Assembly: GCA_032718475.1 (NCBI GenBank)
Contig: JAUCBJ010001265.1
Coordinates: 1-32,228 of the forward strand
Source of the DNA: Nemertoderma westbladi
Lineage: Eukaryota > Xenacoelomorpha > Nemertodermatida > Nemertodermatidae
Direction of reading: 5' to 3'
Length of the DNA: 32,228 nucleotides
Under the pieces are notes generated by a model. The model did no database searches, was not told where the DNA came from, and saw only the letters and a program-made list of their open reading frames with translations. Position numbers and translations under genes: made by a program. Numbering within the stretch: position 1 is the stretch's first letter; every line of letters begins with the position of its first letter. Shown one piece after another: positions 1-9,426 of the stretch.

Positions 1-946
1 CTGGGGGGGAACTGGCCAACAAGGCAAACGAATCAGTTATCCCACAAAAGCTTTTACACCTATATCTATATACCATTATACCATACGATTATTATATACG
101 ACGAACGACACGAACTCCTTTTATCTTTCACACACGGCGGGAACGCGTGAACTAAATAACCGGATAAATCGGGATCCTTCCTGGATCCCGTCACAACCGT
201 CCCAACTTCAGAAAAACAGAATAAAATTGGATTAGTTAGTAATACTATTACTATTTAATACAGGTTCTATACCTATAATGATAACGGACAATATCTCTCC
301 TAAATACACAACAAAACAATCCATCTAAACACTATTCCCCTACCAATTAACAGATTACCAATACATCTCACTATACCACATCAAAAATCAATGTCACACC
401 ACCACTGCCTTTTCATTACATTTATAATGATATCAACAACCCAAAGATACCCCATTTGCTATCATCTTATTGATAAAGCGCGATTTTATACCTCTGTTAT
501 AAGATAGAATTATGGAGATAAATTTATACCCCTGTTATATTGAATATTCACCAAGAACGAACCAACAACATCTATGGGAAATTTTTTAAAACGAATAAAC
601 ATGTCAACTGTTGATTTATGACTCCAGCTAATGGACTATAATAAACAAACACCAGTGACTCTCGAATTACAGACCTTCCAACCACCACGCAATGCTCCCA
701 TTCCTAAACCATTAATGAAACACTCATAACCGACCTTAGGATTAACCTCACCTCCATTCCCCACACGGCGGGCAGCATTATTAGTCCTTCAGAATATAAG
801 TCATACAAAACTTATACAAAATAAACCAATAATGACGAGAGCAATATATGAGATAGAGGTTACACACATTTAACCTGATAACAACCATTACGATCAGAGA
901 AAACATGCCTCATATTAGCAAATATTCCCACTCCCTATTACTATTC
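1..946. other. AT-rich intergenic stretch, no gene seen
   Basis: No open frame of note, RNA gene or terminal repeat could be recognised here. The DNA is AT-rich. A short phrase (ttatacctctgttata, then ttatacccctgttata) occurs twice around 490-540, too little to define a repeat family. Confidence 0.5.
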
Positions 947-1135
947 TACTACTAACAGTTAAACAACCCCCCCCCCCCATATACAGTACTACTAACTGTT
1001 AATAACCCCCACCCCTCACCCTCTATCACTATGTCTACTACTAACCATTAAATTACCCCCTCCCAATCCTCTAACCATTAAACACCCCCCCCCCCCTTAC
1101 CCCACCACTAGGTCAACTACTAACCACTACTAACG
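947..1135. repeat. Degenerate minisatellite with C-runs
   Basis: Four to five imperfect copies of a phrase of the type 'ctactaac(c/a)(a/g)ttaa' follow one another, several ending in a run of up to 12-13 C. Spacing varies from about 35 to 50 bases, so this is a decayed tandem repeat. It has no coding potential. Confidence 0.6.
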
Positions 1136-1228
1136 GGTAGTTGTGCGTGGTAGAACCGCCGTGACTCATACTCAGAGGATGTGGTGATTGGCAGGTTGAC
1201 GCCTGTAGCATTATATATATATATAGTA

Positions 1229-1363
1229 TGATTAAAGATGTAATGCATTGTTGCCCAGCTACGTATTTGGATAAACAAAATATTCCAGATTATTATGTAT
1301 TTATTAAATAGAATATAATAGCCTCGCGCAGGTGCAAAACCATGCAACATTTGAACGCCCATA
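1229..1363 (+). repeat. Foldback element C, partial copy C1
   Basis: About 135 bases are nearly identical to 6005-6140, from 'agtatgattaaag' to 'caacatttgaacgc'. They correspond to the loop and the start of one arm of the palindromic element C, best seen at 26419-28340. The copy abuts the 3' (TAG)n tail of element A. Left of 1229 the similarity fades into an (AT)n run. Confidence 0.75.
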
Positions 1364-1372
1364 CTACTACTA

Positions 1373-2530
1373 CTAGGTCGAGCGAACTCGGACAGTGGAA
1401 ATGAGATCCTTCCAGGCTTCCCGATTCTCCATAGTTGTCGCAATTTCGTTTCTCCCAAGTTCAGTATCTCTTTCAAGTTGATCTATATATTATGTTATGG
1501 CAGGTCGTCCACGACTACGCTTTTCATGAGTTGGTTGCCAGAGAAGTAGATCTGGTATGACCTCGTCTTTACTTCGCCAGCAGTGCCCACTGAATCTTAA
1601 TCTGCGTTCACGGAGGGTGGTTGCTACAGGTGGTATTGTACCATAAAGCTCGGCGTTTGTCATATGTTGTCTCCAGCTGATGTTTAGGGCTGCCCTTAGT
1701 AGTCTTGTGTAGCAACCATCAATTCGTTGTTCAAGTGATTTAGTCAGTGTCCAGGTCTCACCCCCGTATAAAAATACACTTTCTACTGTGGCTCGAAAGA
1801 ACTTAGACTTCAGGTGCCTGGAGAGATCTGATTTCCAGATGGTATCCATTTTTGATAGAGCTACCCAAGCCTTTGCTTTCCTAACTTCTATGTCCTTTTT
1901 GCTACTCTCTATCCATGATCCAAGGTACTGGAAGTCATCGACCTTCCTTAGTTGATTATTATCAATGGTTGTCAAGTTTCCATCAACATTAAAGGTCATG
2001 AATTCGGTCTTGGTAGCATTTATATGCAATCCAACCTCCTTAGCAGCCCTCTCCACTTTATTTAGTAGAAGCTGTGCATCTGCTAGCGTATTAGAGAGCA
2101 GGGCGATGTCATCCGCAAAGTCGGTGTCTGTGACTGTAGTTGCCGGATATCTACTACTTCTGCGTTCTTGAAGTGTGAATCCCAGATCTTCACCCTTTGT
2201 GGCCGTCCTCATTGCGTAATCCAGCACAATTACAAATAGTAAGGGTGCTAATGTGTCACCTTGCAGTACGCCAGCCAGGATTGAGAAAAACTCAGTTTCA
2301 CCATCTGGTGAGAGTACCTGCGCTTCTGTGTGACAATATAACAATCCAATGCCAGCAACAATTACTTCTCGTATTCCATAAGCTCTTAGGATTTCAAGCA
2401 TTTTACCTCTATGGGTGGAGTCGAATGCCTTCTTGAAGTCCACAAAAGTCATGACTGCGGGGAGATTCTTTGACTTAATTCCTTCAATCAGTCTCCGTAG
2501 TGCAAGTATCTGAGCTATTGTTGATCTACT
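1373..2530 (-). pseudogene. Element A, 3' part of ORF: reverse transcriptase palm to C-terminus
   Basis: Continues the frame of the upstream half after the B1 insertion, beginning at the duplicated S-R-S codons. It carries the RT catalytic motifs in order: FVDFKKAFDS (motif A), LQGDTLAP (motif B), FADD (motif C, active-site aspartates) and then YLGSWI. The C-terminus has the WxxxxE/KxRGRP signature typical of this LINE group. An in-frame TAA at 1490-1492, apparently from a 3-base insertion, interrupts the last 40 codons. After it the same frame continues for 38 codons and ends at TAG 1373-1375, which is the first unit of the (TAG)n tail. Three lesions (5' truncation, insertion, TAA) make it a pseudogene. 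Confidence 0.85.
2522..2530. repeat. Target-site duplication, left copy (TGATCTACT)
   Basis: The nine bases TGATCTACT lie immediately before B1 and recur immediately after it at 4481-4489. Both sit inside the coding frame of element A, so the duplication is well defined. Confidence 0.85.
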
Positions 2531-4435
2531 TCGCAGAAAGAGTCCCGACTCAAACAGACTACAGCGGCCAAGAATGCAGTTAAAGCTGCATCTAGGTCCC
2601 TGAACAGGCAGTACTCTGTTAATCTACAGGAGCTAATAAACCAACAGGTTGATGCCATCAATGATGCTGATGACAGCAGGCAATCATCCCAGGCATGGAA
2701 ATCGATCAATCTGCTTACTGGGCGGAAAAGCCAACCAACCACCAAGGTTAAGGCTGAATCACCAGCCGATCGCCTTAATGGTTGGAAAGCCCACTTTGAA
2801 AAGCTCCTCAATAATGACAGGGTATTGCCTGATAACTTTATAGAAGTAAAAGTGTCTGAGTCTGTACTCCCAGATATTCCCATTGGCGATATCTCCTTTG
2901 CAGAAGTGAAGGCTGCTGCAAAGAGCATTAAGACCAATCGTGCCAGTGGAGTAGATGGTGTTCCCCCTGAGGTCTTTAAAATACCTGAGTGTTTAAAGCT
3001 CATCTATCCCATCATAGTAGACATGTACCGTACAACAAGAGTCCCACAAGAAATGAAAACAAATAAGTTGGTGCCAGTTCCCAAGAAGGGCAACCTAACA
3101 CTCTATGGTTCTTTTCGGGGAATCTCATTGATCTCGATTGCTGCAAAACTATACAATAGAATTCTATTAAATCGCATCAGGGATCCCATTGAGAGACTGC
3201 TACGTGGAAATCAGAATGGGTTCCGTAAAGGTCGTGGGACCATGGAGCCCATTTTGGCACTTAGAAGGATAATTGAAGAGTTATCAAAAAAGAAAGACAG
3301 GCATCTGGCTGTTATCTTTGTTGACTTCTTCAAGGCCTTTGATTCAGTCTCTCGCTCACGTATGTTCAGCATACTTTCATTATATGGGATTCCTGATGAA
3401 ATTATTGCAGCAATCAGATCAGTATACGATGGTTCGACAACATTTGTGTCTACTGTTGACGGTGACACAGAACCATTTGAAGTGTTATGGGGCGTCCTCC
3501 AAGGAGACACACTTGCACCATTCTTGTTCATTATTGTGGTTGACTATGTTCTACGCATGTCCTTAGATCATCATAATGATGATGGGGTGATGATAACTCC
3601 ACCTACTGGCTCCAGAAGTCGAGGAAATCCTGCCAAGTACCTAACTGATCTAGACTTTGCTGATGACTTAGGAGTACTCTCAGAATCATTAGAGGGAGCC
3701 CAGCGGCTCCTCAGCTCATTAGAACATGCTGCTTCTAGTGTTGGTCTTTTTATTAACTCCAGAAAGACCAAAATTCTGACAGTTAACTTTGAACGTCCTC
3801 AGCAAGTCTCTGATCGGATGAGCATAAGCTCAAAGGATGGTATGCTTGAGCATGTGGACGACTTCTGTTACCTGGGATCATGGATCCGGAAGTCAGGTGA
3901 GGACCTTCGAATACGTAAGGGAAAGGCATGGGCAGCCTTGAATAGGCTTTCCAGGATTTGGAAGTCACCTAGAATTAATCGGAAACTTAAGGCCCGATTA
4001 TTTAGAGCAGCAGTAGTTCCAGTACTCCTCTACGGGAGTCCATGCTGGGCTCTAACTGCTGAGGACACCAAATCTCTGGATGGCACATTCACAAGAATGC
4101 TACGCCGGGTACATTGTGTCAAGTACAATGCACACATCTCCAACCAGACACTATATAACATTGGAGGTGTCTCATTGGTTCCCCCAAGCTTGACACTAGA
4201 ACAAAATCGCCTCCGCTTTGCAGGACATTGCTTTCGCCGTGAGGACCAGCCAGTGCATAATCTTGTACTTTGGCAGCCTCATGGAGTGAATAAGCATGGT
4301 GGACAGCCCATGACTTTCTTGAGACGCATCTTAAAGGACACTGGCCTTAAAGATGCGGATGATCTAGCAAATGTCATGGGTGATAGGGAGTTGTGGCGGT
4401 GCAATTTTGTTGACAAGCCGGCACAGCATTCTTAA
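2531..4435 (+). CDS. Reverse transcriptase of LINE B (5'-truncated ORF, open to its stop)
   Basis: The frame is open from the truncation point at 2531 to the stop at 4435, 634 codons without a break. No true start codon is preserved; I use the insertion junction as the left limit. Residues about 1-130 are the linker downstream of the lost endonuclease. The RT follows, with NRASGVDGVPPEVFK, PVPKKGNLTLYGSFRGISL, motif A FVDFFKAFDS (about residue 262), motif B LQGDTLAP (about 323) and motif C FADD (about 376-379), then the thumb and a Cys/His-containing C-terminus. The enzyme family copies element RNA into the nicked target DNA. Without promoter, 5' UTR and nuclease this copy should be dead on its own, but its open frame suggests recent insertion. 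Confidence 0.8.
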   Translation, partial: SQKESRLKQTTAAKNAVKAASRSLNRQYSVNLQELINQQVDAINDADDSRQSSQAWKSINLLTGRKSQPTTKVKAESPADRLNGWKAHFEKLLNNDRVLPDNFIEVKVSESVLPDIPIGDISFAEVKAAAKSIKTNRASGVDGVPPEVFKIPECLKLIYPIIVDMYRTTRVPQEMKTNKLVPVPKKGNLTLYGSFRGISLISIAAKLYNRILLNRIRDPIERLLRGNQNGFRKGRGTMEPILALRRIIEELSKKKDRHLAVIFVDFFKAFDSVSRSRMFSILSLYGIPDEIIAAIRSVYDGSTTFVSTVDGDTEPFEVLWGVLQGDTLAPFLFIIVVDYVLRMSLDHHNDDGVMITPPTGSRSRGNPAKYLTDLDFADDLGVLSESLEGAQRLLSSLEHAASSVGLFINSRKTKILTVNFERPQQVSDRMSISSKDGMLEHVDDFCYLGSWIRKSGEDLRIRKGKAWAALNRLSRIWKSPRINRKLKARLFRAAVVPVLLYGSPCWALTAEDTKSLDGTFTRMLRRVHCVKYNAHISNQTLYNIGGVSLVPPSLTLEQNRLRFAGHCFRREDQPVHNLVLWQPHGVNKHGGQPMTFLRRILKDTGLKDADDLANVMGDRELWRCNFVDKPAQHS

Positions 4436-4480
4436 AAATGCAGCTGCAATGCAGCATGCCGATCCTAGTAGTAGTAGTAG
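2531..4480 (+). mobile_element. APE-type non-LTR retrotransposon B, copy B1, 5'-truncated
   Basis: A plus-strand LINE copy bounded by the 9-base duplication. It starts abruptly inside its ORF (5' truncation) and ends with a short 3' UTR and a (TAG)n tail at about 4466-4480. It belongs to a family distinct from element A but with the same domain style and the same type of tail, so the two are probably related lineages. It landed in the RT coding region of A, so B1 is the younger insertion. Confidence 0.88.
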
Positions 4481-4489
4481 TGATCTACT
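4481..4489. repeat. Target-site duplication, right copy (TGATCTACT)
   Basis: Identical to 2522-2530; it directly follows the (TAG)n tail of B1, as expected for target-primed insertion. Confidence 0.85.
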
Positions 4490-5923
4490 TGGTCGAAATC
4501 CGTTTTGGCTCTTACGCAGTAGTTTCTCTATGTGAGGCCTAATCCTATATAGAATCATTTTATTGTATATTTTGGCAGCTACCACAAGCAGACAGATCCC
4601 ACGATAGTTTGTTGGTATGCCGAGGTCTCCTTTCTTGGGGAGAGGCTTTAGTTGACCTTTAGTCCAAATTGGTGGTGGCTTTTCCCCTTTTAACATCCGG
4701 TTGCAAACATTCAATAATGGTCTATTTAGCACTCCGGTTTTCCATACCTCCGCTGGGATTTCATCTAATCCACTCGCTTTATTATTGGACATGCTTTTAA
4801 TGCTTCTTTGGAGTTCGGCAGGTGTGAAGTCCCCAATTTCTATAGGTAGTGTCTTGTCATATATTTTCCTTGTAGGGCTGACCTCGATGTTTGGTGGCTG
4901 CCCAAGCAAGTTGCTGAAGTGATTTTTCCACTTCCCAACACGTTCTTCAGGACTATCGGCTTTGAGGCGCCCCTTTGCATAACTTTTCCGACCAGATACC
5001 TCATTTACAGTTTGCCAGGTAAGTCTTGATTGTTGCTGTATGTGAGCAGTTGTAATTGCTTCAGTTTTATCCTGTATGTACTTTTCCTGGCTGATGTTGT
5101 AGGCCAATTTAAGATCGTCCTTAGCTTTCTCAACCTTGTTAATGTTTTCGGTTGTTGGTTGTTCGGTTTTAACTTTGTAGGCTATCTTAAGATCTTCTCT
5201 CTTACAAGTAACTTCAGAGTTTTGCCATGGCACATACTGTTTTCGTTTAGGTTTCTGGGGGATATGCCTCTTAGCTGATTCCTTGTGGGCTGTTATTATA
5301 TTCTGGTATATTGAATCGGTGGATTGGTCTTCATCCATTGACTGAAGTGCTTCAAAGCGGTTTTGAACTTCTACTGTATAAGCATCCTTTACAGCATTGT
5401 CAGTTCTGAGTTTCTCCCAGTCATAGTTGATTTGCTTGCTTGTCCTGGGTTTGCTGGCTCTCAAACTGAGTCTGATCTCTGCAGTCACAATTCTGTGGTC
5501 CGAACCAATTAGGTTGAACGAGCTGTATGCCTCGCAGTTGATCATGCTATTTCTCCACTTTTTGTTTATAAGGATGTAATCCAGTTGTGCTTTGGTTCCA
5601 TTAGGGTATTGAAAGGTCCATAGCTTCCCCTTACTCTTTTCGAATGTGTTGTTTGTTGGTATCAATTCACATTCTTCCATTAGGTCTAAAAGTAAGTACC
5701 CATTTCTGTTAGAACTGGTGTTATAGGTGTAACCCTTAATGTCTTCTGGGCCAATTTGCGCATTCAGGTCACCAGCAATGACTTTAACATTGTGTTTCGG
5801 GATGTCCTTAATAAGTCCAGTCAGTTCTTCATAAAACTTGACTGCTTGTTCTGGCTCTGATGCATTAGTTGGACTGGAGCAACATATAACTGTTGTCTTG
5901 GGATTCCCATCAAATGTTCGCAC
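4481..5923 (-). pseudogene. Element A, 5' part of ORF: endonuclease C-terminus and start of reverse transcriptase
   Basis: About 481 codons read on the minus strand without a stop. The endonuclease/exonuclease/phosphatase fold is recognisable by GDLNAQIG, LDYILINKKW and the SDHRI motif that carries the catalytic Asp-His pair. The N-terminal part of the nuclease is missing (5' truncation), and the frame merely starts at a GTG. A charged linker follows. The RT fingers begin with NKASGLDEIPAEVWK and NYRGICLL, and the frame breaks at QNGFRPSRS where B1 is inserted. Translation then runs on into B1 antisense DNA until a stop at 4364; that tail is an artefact of the insertion. This half cannot make a working protein. 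Confidence 0.85.
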
Positions 5924-5925
5924 CG

Positions 5926-6554
5926 GCGTGAGGCTATTTTATTCTATTTAATAAATAAACCACATTCTGGGATATTTTTCAAATGTATGGATAGCTACAT
6001 AATAGTATGATTAAAGATGTAATGCATTGTTGCCCAGCTATGTATTTGGATAAACAAAATATTCCACATTATTATGTATTTATTAAATAGAATATAATAG
6101 CCTCGCGCAGGTGCAAAACCATGCAACATTTGAACGCTCATATATATCTCCGCTATTTTTCAACGAAATTCAAATTGCGTTACATATTTGGAATCCTTGC
6201 GCGGTCAGCTTTCTATCAGTACCAACAAATCACTATAAGGTTTAAGAATAACTGCGGTTGGAATCCTTGCATGGCATGACCAGCTATCCATTGGTACCAA
6301 CAAACAGCTATAAGGTAGAATAATAACTGCGGTGTAACTGGTGTAATATCGCTGGAGACACTTTTTCTAAACGCTTGTAGCTAAAGATTGAAAGCAAAAA
6401 TTTAAATTCTGGCTCACTCAGTCAGTGGTCGGGAGGTGAAACTATCTCTGTTTCAAATTCCATGCAATCTCATTACGATTTGTAAAAACATTAGGGGGGG
6501 GGGGGGGGGGGGCGTGTCACTGAATTACGACACTATATTCTGGGACATTGTGTA
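5926..6554 (+). repeat. Foldback element C, partial copy C2 (with G-run)
   Basis: This copy contains part of one arm (gaggctattttattc...), the loop, and the whole opposite arm of the palindromic element C. The two arms around the loop are reverse complements. The outer part matches 27960-28340 in order: the 'caacatttgaacgc' phrase, a tract ending in 'ggtgaaactatctctgtttc', a 19-base G-run at 6494-6512, then 'gacactatattc' and a terminus near 'attgtgta'. Inside it an 'ataactgcgg' segment of about 75 bases is imperfectly duplicated (6185-6260 and 6262-6333). The other terminal arm is missing, replaced by element A. There is no coding sequence. Confidence 0.75.
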
Positions 6555-6589
6555 ATCCCTGACAATGCAGATTATTTAAGGGAGATGTG

Positions 6590-6668
6590 CACCGAGGAAG
6601 AGTAGGCTTGGGACAATGAGATAATAGAACGCGCCCTCGAGGCACGGGAGTGGGAACAGGCGAGGCTA
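6590..6668 (+). pseudogene. Coding-like fragment of unknown gene D, left copy
   Basis: On the plus strand these bases read A-W-D-N-E-I-I-E-R-A-L-E-A-R-E-W-E-Q-A-R-L-D, preceded by an in-frame TAG. They resemble 8986-9027 (V-L-K-A-R-E-H-E-Q-A-W-L-D) and the start of 8785-8830 (Q-A-W-D-N-Q-E-I-E). The piece is cut off where LINE copy B2 begins, with a shared 'aga' at the joint. I do not recognise the protein, which is highly charged. Confidence 0.35.
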
Positions 6669-8749
6669 GATGTGTGCATTGTACTTGACACAATGAACCC
6701 GGCGTAGCATTCTTGTGAATGTGCCATCCAGAGATTTGGTGTCCTCAGCAGTTAGAGCCCAGCATGGACTCCCATAGAGGAGTACTGGAACTACTGCTGC
6801 TCTAAATAATCGGACCTTAAGTTTCCGATTAATTCTCGGTGACTTCCAAATCCTGGAAGGCCTATTCAAGGCTGCCCATGCCTTTCCCTCACGTATTCGA
6901 AGGTCCTCACCTGACTTCCGGATCCATGATCCCAGGTAACATAAGTCATCCACATGCTCAAGCATACCATCTTTTGAGCTTATGCTCATCCGATCAGAGA
7001 CTTGCTGAGGACTTTCAAAGTTAACTGTCAAAATTTTGGTCTTTCTGGAGTTAATAAAAAGACCAACACTAGAAGCAGCATGTTCTAATGAGCTGATGAG
7101 CCGTTGGGCTCCCTCTAGTGATTCTGAGAGTACTCCTAAGTCATCAGCAAAGTATAGATCAGTTAGGTACTTGGCAGGATTTCCTCGACTTCTGGAGCCA
7201 GTAGGTGGAGTTATCATCACCCCATCATCATTATGATGATCTAAGGACATGCGTAGAACATAGTCAACTACAATTATGAACAAGAATGGTGCAAGTGTGT
7301 CTCCCTGGAGGACGCCCCATAACACTTCAAATGGTCCTGTGTCACCGTCAACAGTAGACACAAATGTTGTCGAACCATCGTATACTGATCTGATTGCTGC
7401 AATAATTTCATCAGGAATCCCATATAATGAAAGTATGCTGAACATAATACGTGAGCGAGAGACTGAATCAAAGGCCTTGAAGAAGTCAACAAAGATAACA
7501 GCCAGATGCCTGTCTTTCTTTTTTGATAACTCTTCAATTATCCTTCTAAGTGCCAAAATGGGCTCCATGGTCCCACGACCTTTACGGTACCCATTCTGAT
7601 TTCCACGGAGCAGTCTCTCAATGGGATCCCTGATGCGATTTAATAGAATTCTATTGTATAGCTTTGCAGCAATCGAGATCAATGAGATTCCCCGAAAAGA
7701 ACCATAGAGTGTTAGGTTGCCTTTCTTGGGAACTGGCACCAACTTATTGTTTTCATTTCTTGTGGGACTCTTGTTGTTCGGTACATGTCTACTATGATGG
7801 GATAGATGAGCTTTAAACACTGAGGTATTTTAAAGACCTCAGGGGGAACACCATCTACTCCACTGGCACGATTGGTCTTAATGCTCTTTGCAGCAGCCTT
7901 CACTTTTGCTAAGGAGATATCGCCAATATCTGGAATATCTGGGAGTACAGACTCAGACACTTTTACTTCTATAAAGTTATCAGGCAATGCCCTGTCATTA
8001 TTGAGGATTGTGATTATTGAAGTGGGCCTTCCAACCATTGAGGCGATCGGCTGGTGATTCAGCCTTAACCTTGGTGGTTGGTTGGCTTTTTCGACCAGCA
8101 AGCAAGTTGATCGATCTCCATGCCTGGAATGATTGCCTGCTGTCGTCAGCATCATTGATGGCATCAACCTGTTGGTTTATTAGCTCCTGTAACTTAACAG
8201 AGTACTGCCTGTTCAGGGACCTAGATGCAGCCTTAACTGCATTCTTGGCCGCTGTAGTCTGTTTGAGTCGGGACTCTTTCTGCGCCTTGTCGAGGTCATT
8301 TCGACACTTCTGAATTTTGTTGTCAGTCCAGGGGGCCCTTTTCCTGTTTTGAGGGTCTACAGGAACTGTTTCTGCAGCTGCTAACTTAACTGCCTCTGTG
8401 AAGGCAGTATAGCCCTCACAATGATCTGCCGCCACAGAGGCAAGAGCCTCATACCTGTTGCTCACCTGTACTGTGAAGCTGGATCTCACACTTGGCTGTT
8501 GCAACAGGGAGGACCAGTCATGCCGCGGCAAGGCAGATTTCGTTGTTCTGCTAGCACGCAGACTAAGTCTTACCTTGGCCACAATAAGGCGGTGATCACT
8601 GGAGAAGGGTCGTAGTGTAAATGCATTACAGTCTTGTATAGAGCTCCTGTATTTCCTACGAAACAGGATATGGTCTATCTGGGACTTGTGACCACTGGGT
8701 CCACTATGAGTCCATAGCTTTCCAGTTCGCTTCTTGAACTGGGTTCCAG
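6668..8749 (-). pseudogene. LINE B, copy B2: truncated and frameshifted
   Basis: A second copy of family B on the minus strand, very similar to B1. It runs from the middle of the endonuclease (GKLWTHSGPSGHKSQIDH, then SDHRLIV) through the linker and RT (FVDFFKAFDS, LQGDTLAP, FADD) to the phrase TRMLRRVHCVKYNAHI. There it stops about 290 bases before the family's normal 3' end, with no tail. Frameshifts lie near 8005-8025 and near 7735-7745, and in-frame extra codons occur (for example DIPDIGD, SRIMFS). It can make no complete protein. It covers upstream sequence absent from B1, so it helps define the family. Confidence 0.85.
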
Positions 8750-8806
8750 CCGAACAGTTCCACTGTTGAACTGGGTTCCAGGAAGACCAGGCTTGGGACA
8801 ACCAAG

Positions 8807-8930
8807 AAATTGAGGCTCCCCTATACAAGCGGAAGCAGGGGGAGGCGAGGGTAAACTGATTGGGTCCAACAAATCGTTGGGAGCAGTTCCTCCTATAGGG
8901 GAATATGGTGGTTCAGGAGGAGTGCGAGTT
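8807..8930. repeat. 124-bp direct repeat, copy 1
   Basis: It matches 9289-9412 with only a handful of substitutions. On the plus strand the start reads I-E-A-P-L-Y-K-R-K-Q-G-E-A-R, then a possible splice donor gtaaac. On the minus strand it reads as proline-rich T-P-P-E-P-P-Y...L-D-P-I-S-L-P-S-P-P-P. Neither reading can be proved coding. Confidence 0.8.
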
Positions 8931-8985
8931 CCTCCAGGATAGGTTTCCTTTGGAGGACTGGGAAGTCCCTCAGGCGTAGCTCGAG

Positions 8986-9332
8986 TTCTGTCCTCAAGGC
9001 ACGGGAGCATGAACAGGCGTGGCTAGACCAACTACATAATCCCACCAACGCATATGAGGAGTACCTGCTGCAGAAACATACAGTTATAGGAGAAGAGAAA
9101 GCGACAGAGGAAGAACATGTCTTCCTCCAGGGGTGGTTTCCGCTTGAAGACTGGGAGGCTCCCCAGACCTATGCCGAGTTTTGTGAGGAATGTTGGTGTA
9201 AGTTATAATTATTATTATTATTCTTTCTTAAATCTGTGGTTACCAGCTCAACCACATCTACTTCCTTCGCCCAAACCACCACAACTGAAAATTGAGGCTC
9301 CCCTATACAAGCGGAAGCAGGGGGAGGCGAGG
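8986..9332 (+). pseudogene. Possible two-exon fragment of unknown gene D
   Basis: The plus-strand frame is open from about 8986 to 9197. It reads a charged sequence containing A-R-E-H-E-Q-A-W-L-D-Q-L-H-N-P and, near the end, W-F-P-L-E-D-W-E-A-P-Q-T-Y-A-E-F-C-E-E-C-W. It ends at a good donor (ggt|gtaagt, intron from 9198). A short intron of 49 bases would end at 'ttaccag' (9246). The next segment 9247-9332 continues in phase (t|ct) and reads Q-P-H-L-L-P-S-P-K-P-P-Q-L-K-I-E-A-P-L-Y-K-R-K-Q-G-E-A-R. The left limit is open and no start codon is evident. Parts are duplicated nearby (6590-6668, 8785-8860), which suggests a broken duplicate rather than a live gene. I do not recognise the protein. 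Confidence 0.28.
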
Positions 9333-9412
9333 GTAAACTGATCGGGTCCAACAAATTGTTGGGAGCAGTTCCTCCTACAGGAGTATATGGTGGTTCGGGA
9401 GGAGTGCGAGTT
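9289..9412. repeat. 124-bp direct repeat, copy 2
   Basis: Second copy of the segment at 8807-8930, in the same orientation. The short 3' fragment of LINE B (B3) begins a few bases after it. Confidence 0.8.
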
Positions 9413-9426
9413 GAGTGCGAGTGAGT

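Larger units (their letters stand above)
1364..5925 (-). mobile_element. APE-type non-LTR retrotransposon A (RTE-like), 5'-truncated, interrupted by B1
   Basis: This minus-strand LINE runs from a 5' truncation near 5925 to a 3' (TAG)n microsatellite tail at 1364-1375, seen as cta repeats on the plus strand. Its reading frame holds the C-terminal half of an apurinic-like endonuclease followed by a reverse transcriptase. It is cut in two by the plus-strand element B1, flanked by a perfect 9-base duplication. With the insert removed the frame is continuous, because the duplicated 9 bases add exactly three codons (S-R-S). The 5' end shares a short homology (caaatgtt) with element C at the junction, as is common for truncated LINE insertions. 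Assignment to the RTE group rests on domain order and motif style and is tentative. Confidence 0.85.

Noticed and set aside
1120-1476. 118-codon minus-strand frame
   Set aside because: It overlaps the 3' end of LINE A, the C1 repeat and the minisatellite in a frame different from the LINE ORF; it is a chimeric chance frame.
3211-3968. Antisense frames opposite the RT of B1 (and the same at 6839-7599 opposite B2)
   Set aside because: They are shadows of the RT coding strand, present in both copies only because the copies are similar.
4364-4480. C-terminal leucine-rich tail of element A's upstream frame
   Set aside because: It is the antisense reading of B1's (TAG)n tail and 3' UTR after the insertion.
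7091-7115. Second hammerhead-like core (CTGATGAG in LINE B2)
   Set aside because: It lies in antisense RT coding sequence without a matching GAAA segment or stem I.
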